DNA of 10,588 nt from an uncultured Oxalobacteraceae bacterium (lineage in GTDB: Bacteria; Pseudomonadota; Gammaproteobacteria; Burkholderiales; Burkholderiaceae). How positions within the stretch are numbered: position 1 is the first letter of the stretch; each line of letters opens with the position of its first letter. Position numbers and translations under genes: made by a program. The notes under the pieces are model-generated. The model was given only the letters and a program-made list of their open reading frames with translations, was not told the DNA's origin and did not search any database. The stretch spans positions 1 to 10,588 of the forward strand of contig CAMLFK010000173.1 in assembly GCA_946479255.1 (NCBI GenBank), written 5' to 3'. Below are positions 1 to 5,437 of this stretch, in pieces.

Positions 1-313
<313 letters not shown>

Positions 314-324
314 TTAAATGGTGC

Positions 325-366
325 GTACGGCGCCAACCCGGCCGTCAGCCGGGCCGCGCGCCGTGC
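325..366 (-). terminator. Nested hairpin between fdxA and the reductase gene
   Basis: Two nested inverted repeats fill the 80-bp gap. The inner stem is CCCGGC (337-342) with GCCGGG (348-353) around a 5-nt loop. The outer stem is ACGGCGC (327-333) with GCGCCGT (358-364), extendable by one wobble and one GC pair. No T-run follows the stem on the minus strand, so it is not a classical Rho-independent terminator. It could attenuate read-through, or stabilise the fdxA message 3' end while the downstream reductase is expressed at a lower level. Confidence 0.35.
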
Positions 367-372
367 AGAGCG

Positions 373-696
373 TTAGCGAACCAGCTGGGCCAGTTTTTCC
401 TTGACGTCCTTGAACTGCTCGGCTTCAGGCAGGGGAGCTTTGGTCTTGGTGATCGAAGGCCAGGCGCGTGCCAGCTCAACGTTCAGCTTGATGAACTGCT
501 GCTGGTCGGCCGGAACATCTTCCTCGGCATAGATCGCGTTGACGGGGCACTCGGCCACGCACACGGCGCAGTCAATGCACTCGTCCGGGTCGATGGCAAG
601 GAAATTCGGGCCTTCCCGGAAACAATCTACCGGGCATACATCGACGCAATCGGTGTAACGACAGCTGATGCACGATTCGGTGACAACGTGGGTCAT
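373..696 (-). CDS. fdxA: 7Fe ferredoxin FdxA ([3Fe-4S][4Fe-4S])
   Basis: Small soluble electron carrier of 107 residues, the usual length of the Azotobacter ferredoxin I family. The cysteines are at 9, 12, 17, 21, 25, 40, 43, 46 and 50. This matches the Azotobacter FdI pattern offset by one for the initiator Met: 9, 17 and 50 would hold the [3Fe-4S] cluster, 21, 40, 43 and 46 the [4Fe-4S] cluster, and 12 and 25 are the non-ligand cysteines. Key stretches are CISCRYTDCVDVCPVDC and CIDCAVCVAECPVNAIY, followed by the acidic C-terminal extension typical of the family. The frame is open upstream to an ATG at 753, but the conserved MTHVV start at 696 is preceded by an AGGA ribosome binding site and matches the family N-terminus, so 696 is chosen. 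It is followed on the same strand by a ferredoxin reductase gene. Confidence 0.95.
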   Translation of the reverse strand: MTHVVTESCISCRYTDCVDVCPVDCFREGPNFLAIDPDECIDCAVCVAECPVNAIYAEEDVPADQQQFIKLNVELARAWPSITKTKAPLPEAEQFKDVKEKLAQLVR

Positions 697-766
697 AACA
701 GTCCTATCAGTGAAAAGGGGCGGCGCGGACAGGCACAGGGCGCCGCTGAGCATAGCAAAGCACTGT

Positions 767-795
767 ATTTTAAGGCAATTCGCTTATTCCCACAA
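767..795 (-). promoter_or_regulatory. Candidate fdxA promoter
   Basis: Read on the minus strand, a TAAAAT -10 (767-772, 5 of 6 to consensus) follows a TTGTGG -35-like hexamer (790-795, 3 of 6) with a 17-bp spacer. Transcription would start near 760, giving a leader of roughly 65 nt before the fdxA ATG. The -35 is weak, which would fit a promoter that needs an activator. Repeated GCTTAT motifs lie directly upstream (see the next entry). Confidence 0.35.
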
Positions 796-823
796 TTCAG
801 GCTTATACACAATCCACATAAGC
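782..823. repeat. Iterated GCTTAT / CACAAT motifs upstream of fdxA
   Basis: GCTTAT occurs at 782-787 and 801-806. Each copy is followed after 3 or 1 bases by CACAAT and then YCA, making two imperfect direct repeats. The second GCTTAT also forms an inverted pair with ATAAGC at 818-823 across 11 bp (a dyad centred at 812). A further ATAAGC lies at 900-905, at the end of the antiporter gene. The block abuts and overlaps the proposed fdxA -35, the position expected of a regulator binding site. No regulator is identified. Confidence 0.4.
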
Positions 824-905
824 AAATGCGGCAGTTGGATGCGCCTGGCCTCGCTATGTTGTTGATAACTTAAGGAATTTGGGCAGCCGTGGCGCCTGAA
901 TAAGC

Positions 906-2144
906 CTAGACCAAGAACATCGCCATCGCCATCGCCGTCGGCAAGAGCGCGCCAAGCAGCAGGCCGCCGACCCCGATCGACTCGTCGTCAAAACCATCCC
1001 GCAGCAGTGCCGCGCCGGCCGGATTGGGCGCATTGGCGATGATGGTCAGGCCGCCGCCGGCCACCGCGCCGGCCACCAGCATGTACTTGGCTTGGCTGGA
1101 TAAGCCGACGATCAGCGAGCCCAGGTAGGTGAGGGCGGCGTTGTCGGTGATCGCGGTCAGGCCCACGGCGCCGAAGAACAGGGCGGTCGGCTCCAGGCTG
1201 GAGACGATGGGCTGAAGCCACCATTGCTGCATGCCGCCCAGCACCACCAGCCCGGCCAGGAAGAAGCCGACCAGCAAGCCTTCGCGCAGGATCAGGGGGC
1301 TCTGGTACTGCTCGTAAGCCTGGGTGAAGCCCAGGAAAAACATGAACAGGCCCATGAAAATCACCGGATGATGGGCAAACGCCACCACCCCGCCCAGAAA
1401 CAGCAGGTGGATCAGGCTGACCAGGAAGGGCACGCCATGCGCGCCGTCGGCGGCCTCGTCTTCGATGTGCCGGCGCATCAGGAAGGTCACCACGGTGGCG
1501 TTGATGATCACCGCGATGGCGGCGCGCCAGCCGAAGGTGGCGGCCATGAAGGCGCTGTCCCATTGCCAGGTGGTGGCCACCATCAGCACCGGCGGCGCGG
1601 CGAAGGAGGTGAGGGTGCCGCCGATGGACACGTTGACGAACAGTACGCCGAGCGCGGCGTACTTGAGCCATTCAGGCATGTTTTTGCGGAATACCGTGGG
1701 GGCCAGCATCAGCGCCGCCAGCGTCATCGCGGCCGGCTCGGTGATGAGCGAGCCGATCAGCGGCACCAGCGCCAGGCACAGCCAGGCCTTGACCAGCGCG
1801 GTGCGCAGCGGCGCCAGCCGGGCGATGGCGGCGATCAGGCCGCGTATGACTTCCAGCACCGGCCTGGAAGCGGCCACCACCATGATGACGAACACGAACA
1901 GCGGCTCGGTGTAGGTGCGCGACTCGGCGTACTCGATGGCCTTGGCGCCGCCGGACAGGATGGCCATGGCGATGATCAGCACCAGCGCCCACAGGCCGAA
2001 CACCACCTCGACTTCGCCGAAGAAGTGAAACAGGCCGGCGTGGCGCGGGTAGCTGTCGGCCAGGCGCTCGAAGGTTTTGGCGGCGAAGGTGTGCGCCAGG
2101 GCGAGTCCGAACAGGATGGCGGCGATCAGCTGGATGTTGGTCAT
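906..2144 (-). CDS. Putative Na+/H+ antiporter (ion-transporter-type membrane protein)
   Basis: Polytopic inner-membrane protein of 412 residues, almost entirely hydrophobic, with roughly ten to twelve membrane segments in two halves. The first half carries LITEPAAMTLAALMLAP (133-149) and NVSIGGTLTSFAAPPVLMVA (171-190). The second carries AITDNAALTYLGSL (331-344) and NAPNPAGAALL (371-381). The paired re-entrant-like motifs TEPAAMT and TDNAALT, and the GGTLTSFAAPP and NAPNPAG turns, are what I associate with the putative Na+/H+ antiporter family (Pfam Na_H_antiport_3). The transported ion is not shown by sequence alone. A loop rich in charged residues and histidine (225-236) separates the halves. 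The ATG at 2142-2144 has a poor ribosome binding site, but a perfect TATAAT lies about 30 bp upstream. It is divergent from the polyhydroxyalkanoate-system gene and followed by a 209-bp gap before fdxA, so it is probably transcribed alone. Confidence 0.8.
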   Translation of the reverse strand: MTNIQLIAAILFGLALAHTFAAKTFERLADSYPRHAGLFHFFGEVEVVFGLWALVLIIAMAILSGGAKAIEYAESRTYTEPLFVFVIMVVAASRPVLEVIRGLIAAIARLAPLRTALVKAWLCLALVPLIGSLITEPAAMTLAALMLAPTVFRKNMPEWLKYAALGVLFVNVSIGGTLTSFAAPPVLMVATTWQWDSAFMAATFGWRAAIAVIINATVVTFLMRRHIEDEAADGAHGVPFLVSLIHLLFLGGVVAFAHHPVIFMGLFMFFLGFTQAYEQYQSPLILREGLLVGFFLAGLVVLGGMQQWWLQPIVSSLEPTALFFGAVGLTAITDNAALTYLGSLIVGLSSQAKYMLVAGAVAGGGLTIIANAPNPAGAALLRDGFDDESIGVGGLLLGALLPTAMAMAMFLV

Positions 2145-2171
2145 GGAGGTCCGTTCTCAAAGGGTTGCCGC

Positions 2172-2177
2172 ATTATA
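2172..2177 (-). promoter_or_regulatory. -10 element for the antiporter gene
   Basis: The minus strand reads TATAAT, a perfect -10, about 28 bp upstream of the antiporter ATG. Transcription would start near 2165, leaving a leader of about 20 nt. No good -35 is seen 16-18 bp further upstream (the best candidate resembles TTAGGC). Confidence 0.45.
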
Positions 2178-2214
2178 AAGAAGTCGCGAGGGCCTGCCTA
2201 ACTCAGCGGTGGTT

Positions 2215-2223
2215 TGCTATCAT
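2215..2223 (+). promoter_or_regulatory. Extended -10 promoter for the PHA-system gene
   Basis: TGCTATCAT is a TGn extended -10 with a TATCAT hexamer (5 of 6 to consensus). Transcription would start near 2230, just ahead of the AAGGAG ribosome binding site at 2238-2243. This placement argues against the upstream in-frame ATG at 2209 being the translation start. No convincing -35 is present, as is common for extended -10 promoters. Confidence 0.4.
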
Positions 2224-2247
2224 GCCGCCTTCATCGAAAGGAGCCAC

Positions 2248-2526
2248 ATGACCGCCATCAGCATCACCCAGGAACACGCACTCCCCCCGGCCCTCGCGCG
2301 CACAGCGGCGCAGAAGGTCGCCGACAAGATGGCGGGCGAGTATGGATTGGCTTGCCGCTGGGATGGCGATGTGCTGCGCTTTGAACGCAGTGGGGTGCAG
2401 GGAGCCTTGACCCTGGAGCCGAGCCAGGCGCATATGGCGATTCAGCTGGGGTTTCCGATGAATGCGTTTGCGGGGGCGATTCAGGCGAAGGTGGCGGAGA
2501 ATATGAAGAAGGTGTTCGGGGCCTAG
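2248..2526 (+). CDS. Polyhydroxyalkanoic acid system family protein
   Basis: Small protein of 92 residues that begins MTAISITQEHALPP and ends in an amphipathic helix (AGAIQAKVAENMKKVFGA). Between these lie RTAAQKVADKMAGEYGL, a WDGDVLRFERSGVQG strand pair and a LTLEPSQAHMAIQLGFPM segment. This order of a charged helix, two or three beta strands and a C-terminal helix matches the family often found near polyhydroxyalkanoate granule genes (Pfam PHA_gran_rgn). Its biochemical role is not established, and no other PHA genes are in this window. An ATG 13 codons upstream (2209) is in frame, but the start at 2248 has a strong AAGGAG site five bases before it and restores the family N-terminus. It is divergent from the antiporter. 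A paired palindromic repeat begins 16 bp after its stop. Confidence 0.85.
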   Translation: MTAISITQEHALPPALARTAAQKVADKMAGEYGLACRWDGDVLRFERSGVQGALTLEPSQAHMAIQLGFPMNAFAGAIQAKVAENMKKVFGA

Positions 2527-2542
2527 GCGCCCGCTGTTAGAG

Positions 2543-2640
2543 CTGTCATTCCCGCGGAGGCGGGAACCTATACCACTTCAATTCAGTGTGTGCATGCTAC
2601 TCTGAGATGACATGGGTTCCCGCCTTCGCGGGAATGACAG
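2543..2640. repeat. Paired REP-like palindromic repeat, copy 1
   Basis: Two 26-bp arms in inverted orientation, 2543-2568 and 2615-2640, differ at one position and are separated by 46 bp. Each arm starts or ends with CTGTCATTCCCGCG and is itself a small hairpin (TTCCCGC and GCGGGAA around 4 nt). The left arm is followed by CCTATA; the right arm, read outward from the centre, is preceded by CCCAT. The element fills the gap between the convergent PHA-system and acyl-CoA-binding-protein genes, where it could act as a bidirectional transcript end. A second complete copy lies at 8744-8809. Confidence 0.9.
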
Positions 2641-2665
2641 ATGTAAGCAGATAGTCCGGCTACGC

Positions 2666-2920
2666 TTAGTCCTTCAGATCCTCAATCAGATCAATATACT
2701 GCTGCATCGCCTCATCCTGCGACGTGCCCTTGAGCGCGTCCCAGGCATCGAACTTGGCGCGGCCGACCATGTCGGTAAAGCCCGGACGCTCGCCGGCCGC
2801 ATCGCCCGCCGACGCCTGCTTGTACAGCGCGTAAATCCTCAACAAGGTCATGTTGTCCGGACGCTCGGGCAGATTCTTGGAATCGGCCTGGGCCTGGGCG
2901 AATTGGTCCAGCAAGCTCAT
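2666..2920 (-). CDS. Acyl-CoA-binding protein
   Basis: Cytosolic carrier of medium and long-chain acyl-CoA esters, 84 residues, the normal family length. The four-helix ACBP signature is clear: LLRIYALYKQASAGD (26-40), GERPGFTDMVGRAKFDAW (43-60), LKGTSQDEAMQQYIDLIEDL (63-82). By comparison with bovine ACBP, the acyl-CoA ligand positions are Tyr30, Lys34, Lys56 and Tyr75, all present. The ATG at 2918-2920 is preceded by a GAGGAG ribosome binding site. It begins 22 bp after the stop of the FKBP gene on the same strand, so the two are probably co-transcribed from the promoter near 3335. In bacteria the protein is thought to buffer acyl-CoA pools and may support lipid or polyhydroxyalkanoate metabolism; that link is inference. 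The gene ends 25 bp from palindromic repeat copy 1. Confidence 0.93.
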   Translation of the reverse strand: MSLLDQFAQAQADSKNLPERPDNMTLLRIYALYKQASAGDAAGERPGFTDMVGRAKFDAWDALKGTSQDEAMQQYIDLIEDLKD

Positions 2921-2942
2921 CGTGGCTCCTCGCGCTGATGAA

Positions 2943-3299
2943 TTAAACGGCCAGCAGTTCTACGTCGAAGATCAGCGTGGCGTTCGGTGGAATCACGCCG
3001 CCGGCGCCGCGGGCACCATAGCCCAGGCTCGCTGGAATCGTCAGGCGGCGCGCGCCGCCGACCTTCATGCCCTGTACGCCTTCATCCCAGCCGCGGATGA
3101 CCTGGCCGGCGCCCAGCGAGAACTGGAACGGGTCGTTGCGGTCCTTGCTCGAATCGAACTTGGAACCCTGGGTGCCGTCGTCGTTACGCAGCCAGCCGGT
3201 GTAGTGCACGGTGACGTGCTGGCCGGCTTTGGCTTCGGCGCCTTCGCCGACGGTGGTGTCTTCGTATTGCAGGCCGGAATCGGTGGTGATGGTCGACAT
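2943..3299 (-). CDS. FKBP-type peptidyl-prolyl cis-trans isomerase
   Basis: Single-domain 118-residue FKBP with no signal peptide, so it is expected in the cytoplasm, catalysing cis-trans isomerisation of X-Pro bonds in folding proteins. FKBP landmark residues are present: VHYTGW (31-36, Tyr33), KFDSS (47-51, Phe48 and Asp49), GAGQVIRGWDEGVQGMKVGG (63-82, with Val67, Ile68 and Trp71), ASLGYGARG (90-98, Tyr94), GVIPPNATLIFDVELL (101-116, Ile103 and Phe111). The frame stays open upstream to 4244, but that extension is low-complexity Gln/His/Arg sequence antisense to the EI24 gene. The MSTITTDSGLQYED start at 3299, preceded by AAGGA, gives the standard family length and is chosen. It is first in a likely two-gene operon with the acyl-CoA-binding protein. 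Confidence 0.95.
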   Translation of the reverse strand: MSTITTDSGLQYEDTTVGEGAEAKAGQHVTVHYTGWLRNDDGTQGSKFDSSKDRNDPFQFSLGAGQVIRGWDEGVQGMKVGGARRLTIPASLGYGARGAGGVIPPNATLIFDVELLAV

Positions 3300-3334
3300 A
3301 AATGTTCCTTGGTGGTTGTAATTAGGCGTTTCGG

Positions 3335-3340
3335 ATTGTA
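3335..3340 (-). promoter_or_regulatory. -10 element for the FKBP-ACBP operon
   Basis: The minus strand reads TACAAT (5 of 6 to consensus) about 36 bp upstream of the FKBP ATG, giving a leader near 29 nt. At 17-bp spacing its -35 would fall on the centre of the dyad at 3347-3373 and matches poorly. A perfect TTGACA (3351-3356) lies only 10 bp upstream, too close to act as its -35. Confidence 0.4.
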
Positions 3341-3346
3341 GACCAT

Positions 3347-3373
3347 GGCGTGTCAAAGCGCTATTGACGCGCC
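3347..3373. promoter_or_regulatory. 27-bp dyad in the divergent FKBP/EI24 promoter region
   Basis: GGCGTGTCAA (3347-3356) and TTGACGCGCC (3364-3373) are inverted copies with one mismatch, around a 7-nt centre AGCGCTA. Candidate -10 hexamers flank it almost symmetrically: TACAAT on the minus strand (3335-3340) and TACACT on the plus strand (3381-3386). Both would take their -35 from the dyad centre at 17-bp spacing. This is the geometry of an operator controlling two divergent promoters. The regulator is unknown. Confidence 0.45.
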
Positions 3374-3380
3374 GCTCTAG

Positions 3381-3386
3381 TACACT
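3381..3386 (+). promoter_or_regulatory. -10 element for the EI24-CinA operon
   Basis: TACACT (4 of 6 to consensus) lies 45 bp upstream of the EI24 ATG, giving a leader of about 39 nt. The -35 at 17-bp spacing coincides with the dyad centre and is poor; a TTGACG sits 11 bp upstream instead. The call depends largely on its symmetry with the minus-strand TACAAT. Confidence 0.3.
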
Positions 3387-3431
3387 GCGCATTTCTCGAT
3401 CAATCCTCTTATCAAATCCATCACCCATTCC

Positions 3432-4280
3432 ATGACTGCTCCCTCCACGCGCGCTGTCGTCATCGCTTACGGCCGCGCCTTGCGCTCCCAATTTTCCGGC
3501 AAGATGCTGCTGCTGTCGATCCTGCCGGTGGTGCTGTCGCTGGCATTGTGGGGCGGCCTGCTGTACGTGGGCTTCCAGCCGCTGCTCGACTTTCTGCAAA
3601 GCCTGTTCGCCGAATACGATTTCTACAAGGTCAGCGCCAACATGCTTGGCGGCCTGGGCCTGGGCATGCTCAAGACCATCGTCGTGCCGCTGATCGCCAT
3701 GCTGCTCCTGCTGCCGCTGATGATCCTGACGGCGCTGCTGTTCATGGGCGTGGCGGCGATGCCGGCCATCGTGCGCCACGTATCGCAGCGCCAGTTCCCC
3801 GATCTGGAAAAGAAGCATGGCGGCAGCTTCGTGGGCAGCTTGACGACCAACTTCACCGGCATGGGTATCTTCATGCTGATCTGGCTGTTCACCCTGCCGC
3901 TGTATGCGATCGCGCCGCTGGCGCTGCTGGTGCAGATGGCTTTGTGGGGCTGGCTGACTGCGCGCGTGATGGCCTACGACGCGCTGGCCGATCACGCCAG
4001 CGATGAAGAACGCGCGCTGATCACGCGCACGCACAAAACCAAACTGCTGATGATCGGCATGGCGTCGGGCGCGCTGGGCGCCTTGCCCGGCATCGTCTGG
4101 GTGGGCGGCACGGTGATCTCCTTCGTGCTGTTTCCTTTTCTGGCCGCGGTGTCGATCTGGGTGTATGTGCTGATCTTCATTTTCACCGGCCTGTGGTTCC
4201 AGTATTACTGCCTGCAGGCGCTGGCCGATCTGCGGGCCGCGCACGGCCTAGGTGCAAAAGCGCCATTCGTGGCAAACTAA
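3432..4280 (+). CDS. EI24 domain-containing (CysZ-like) membrane protein
   Basis: Inner-membrane protein of 282 residues. Hydrophobic segments lie at about 25-48, 80-112, 142-175 and 205-257 (the last probably two spans), with charged loops at 113-131 (VRHVSQRQFPDLEKKHGG) and 181-204 (AYDALADHASDEERALITRT). The GWLTARVMAYDAL stretch followed by a short acidic loop and KTKLLMIGMASGALGALPG is characteristic of the EI24/CysZ superfamily (Pfam EI24). In E. coli CysZ imports sulfate; nothing here shows that this paralogue does, since no cysteine-biosynthesis genes are nearby. The first in-frame ATG (3432) has no clear Shine-Dalgarno sequence, only a pyrimidine-rich leader. It is followed after 34 bp by the CinA-like gene on the same strand, so the two probably form an operon. 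It is divergent from the FKBP gene. Confidence 0.85.
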   Translation: MTAPSTRAVVIAYGRALRSQFSGKMLLLSILPVVLSLALWGGLLYVGFQPLLDFLQSLFAEYDFYKVSANMLGGLGLGMLKTIVVPLIAMLLLLPLMILTALLFMGVAAMPAIVRHVSQRQFPDLEKKHGGSFVGSLTTNFTGMGIFMLIWLFTLPLYAIAPLALLVQMALWGWLTARVMAYDALADHASDEERALITRTHKTKLLMIGMASGALGALPGIVWVGGTVISFVLFPFLAAVSIWVYVLIFIFTGLWFQYYCLQALADLRAAHGLGAKAPFVAN

Positions 4281-4314
4281 CAAGAAACTGGTCTGACACT
4301 TTCGAAAGATTCCC

Positions 4315-5100
4315 ATGGCAATCGGCTTGATCATCATCGGCGACGAGATCCTCTCCGGAAAACGGCGCGACCAGCATTTCCCCAAAGTGGTCGAGATGCT
4401 GGCCGAACGCGGCTTGCAACTGGCCTGGGCCGAGTATGTCGGCGACGATCCGGCCCGCATCACCGCTACGCTCCAACGCACCATGGCCAGCGGCGACATT
4501 GTGTTTTCCTGCGGCGGGATCGGCGCCACGCCGGACGACCACACGCGCCAGTGCGCCGCCAATGCCCTGGGCCGGGCTTTGGTGCTGCATCCGATTGGTG
4601 CGCGCAATATCCAGGAGCGCATCGTCGAGATGGCGCAGGAGGCCGGCGGCACGGCCGACCTGGACTCGCCGGAAAACCTGCACCGCCTGAAGATGGCCGA
4701 GTTCCCGGATGGCGCCAGCCTGATCCCCAACCCGTACAACAAGATCGCCGGCTTCACGGTAGGCACCCACCACTTCGTGCCGGGCTTCCCGGTCATGGCC
4801 TGGCCGATGATCGCCTGGGTGCTGGACAGCTTGTACAGCGAGCTGTTCAACCGCGAAGCGCGCAGCGAACATGCGGTGCTGGTGTTCGAACAGGCCGAGT
4901 CGCGCCTGACCCCGCTGATGGAAGCGATCGAGCTTGAGTACCCGCTGGTGAAGGTGTTCAGCCTGCCCAGCGTGGGCGACGCCACTACCCGTCGCCACAT
5001 CGAACTCGGGGTCAAGGGCGAGCCGGCCCAGGCGGCCAAAGCTTTTGCGCGCATGTGCGCCGAACTGGACCGCCTGGAGGCCGAATACCGTCCGGCCTGA
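4315..5100 (+). CDS. CinA N-terminal-type (molybdopterin-binding-like) protein
   Basis: Cytosolic protein of 261 residues with the MoCF/CinA amino-terminal fold (often annotated competence/damage-inducible protein A). Motifs in order are IIIGDEILSGK (6-16), the nucleotide-binding loop FSCGGIGATPDD (64-75, where many relatives have GGLGPTxDD), HRLKMAEFPDGASLIPN (123-139) and HFVPGFPVMAWPM (153-165). About 95 further residues follow. The C-terminal NMN-deamidase (PncC) domain of full-length CinA is absent, so this is the stand-alone version. Related domains bind pyrophosphate-containing nucleotides such as ADP-ribose or molybdopterin; the substrate here is not shown. The ATG at 4315 has only a weak purine stretch (GAAAGA) upstream. 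It begins 34 bp after the EI24 gene, consistent with translation from the same transcript. Despite the common product name, no competence genes are nearby. Confidence 0.88.
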   Translation: MAIGLIIIGDEILSGKRRDQHFPKVVEMLAERGLQLAWAEYVGDDPARITATLQRTMASGDIVFSCGGIGATPDDHTRQCAANALGRALVLHPIGARNIQERIVEMAQEAGGTADLDSPENLHRLKMAEFPDGASLIPNPYNKIAGFTVGTHHFVPGFPVMAWPMIAWVLDSLYSELFNREARSEHAVLVFEQAESRLTPLMEAIELEYPLVKVFSLPSVGDATTRRHIELGVKGEPAQAAKAFARMCAELDRLEAEYRPA

Positions 5101-5437
5101 CAGGTCAACGAAGTGCTCTTCCGACACGTTTATTCGGAACGCATTGCGGTCGTTGTTTGATTCACCACGGCAATTTTGTGACGCAGAGCGAGCCGTTGTT
5201 TTTTTGCGAAATTTGAGGCGGCAAATCAACTTTTCTTGGGGACGGCAACGTGTAGGCGAGTCCGATGTGGTGCAATGGTAGCTATGGAACGCTGAGATCC
5301 GGAGTGAGATTTCAGTGACAATTCCCTTACATTTACTGCATTACTTTTGAACACGATCACTCGGCTACCCCTTGCACCGATGGCGAAGCTTGAGACAGTG
5401 ATTGCAGCTTTGATTGAGTGAAACCGGTTGAGCCATC
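5101..5437. other. 337-bp gene-free region upstream of the PBP gene
   Basis: No convincing gene is seen. Base composition is visibly richer in A/T than the flanking genes. It contains a T7 run (5199-5205), scattered TTGCGA and TTGAGA -35-like hexamers without a good -10 at proper spacing, and an AACCGGTT palindrome (5422-5429) just before the PBP start. A short stretch near 5268-5282 (TGGTGCAATGGTAGC) resembles a tRNA D-arm, but no acceptor stem or T-arm accompanies it. The PBP promoter should lie here, but I cannot place it. Confidence 0.5.
5167..5205 (+). terminator. Weak terminator candidate after the CinA-like gene
   Basis: ACGGC (5167-5171) can pair with GCCGT (5192-5196) across a 20-nt loop, followed by TGTTTTTTT (5197-5205). 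The T-run position fits a Rho-independent terminator for the EI24-CinA transcript, but the stem is short and the loop long. Confidence 0.25.

Noticed and set aside
697..753. Upstream in-frame start adding 19 residues to FdxA
   Set aside because: The extension has no family counterpart; the start at 696 matches FdxA N-termini and has its own ribosome binding site.
803..811. TTATACACA, a perfect DnaA-box match, with weaker matches nearby (784-792, 859-867)
   Set aside because: There is only one perfect box and no replication genes or AT-rich unwinding element, so an origin is not supported. The iterated GCTTAT motifs explain the similarity better.
1224..2201. 325-codon plus-strand frame opposite the antiporter
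   Set aside because: Gln/Gly/His-rich translation with no domain, antisense to a coherent membrane protein.
3351..3356. Perfect TTGACA -35 hexamer on the minus strand upstream of the FKBP gene
   Set aside because: The only good -10 (TACAAT) lies 10 bp away, too close for sigma-70 spacing; it is better read as part of the dyad arm.
3300..4244. N-terminal extension of the FKBP frame to 433 residues
   Set aside because: The extension is antisense to the EI24 gene and is low-complexity Gln/His/Arg sequence. The standard FKBP start with a ribosome binding site is at 3299.
5261..5290. tRNA D-arm-like string TGGTGCAATGGTAGC
   Set aside because: No acceptor stem, anticodon arm or GTTCGAATCC-type T-arm could be found around it.
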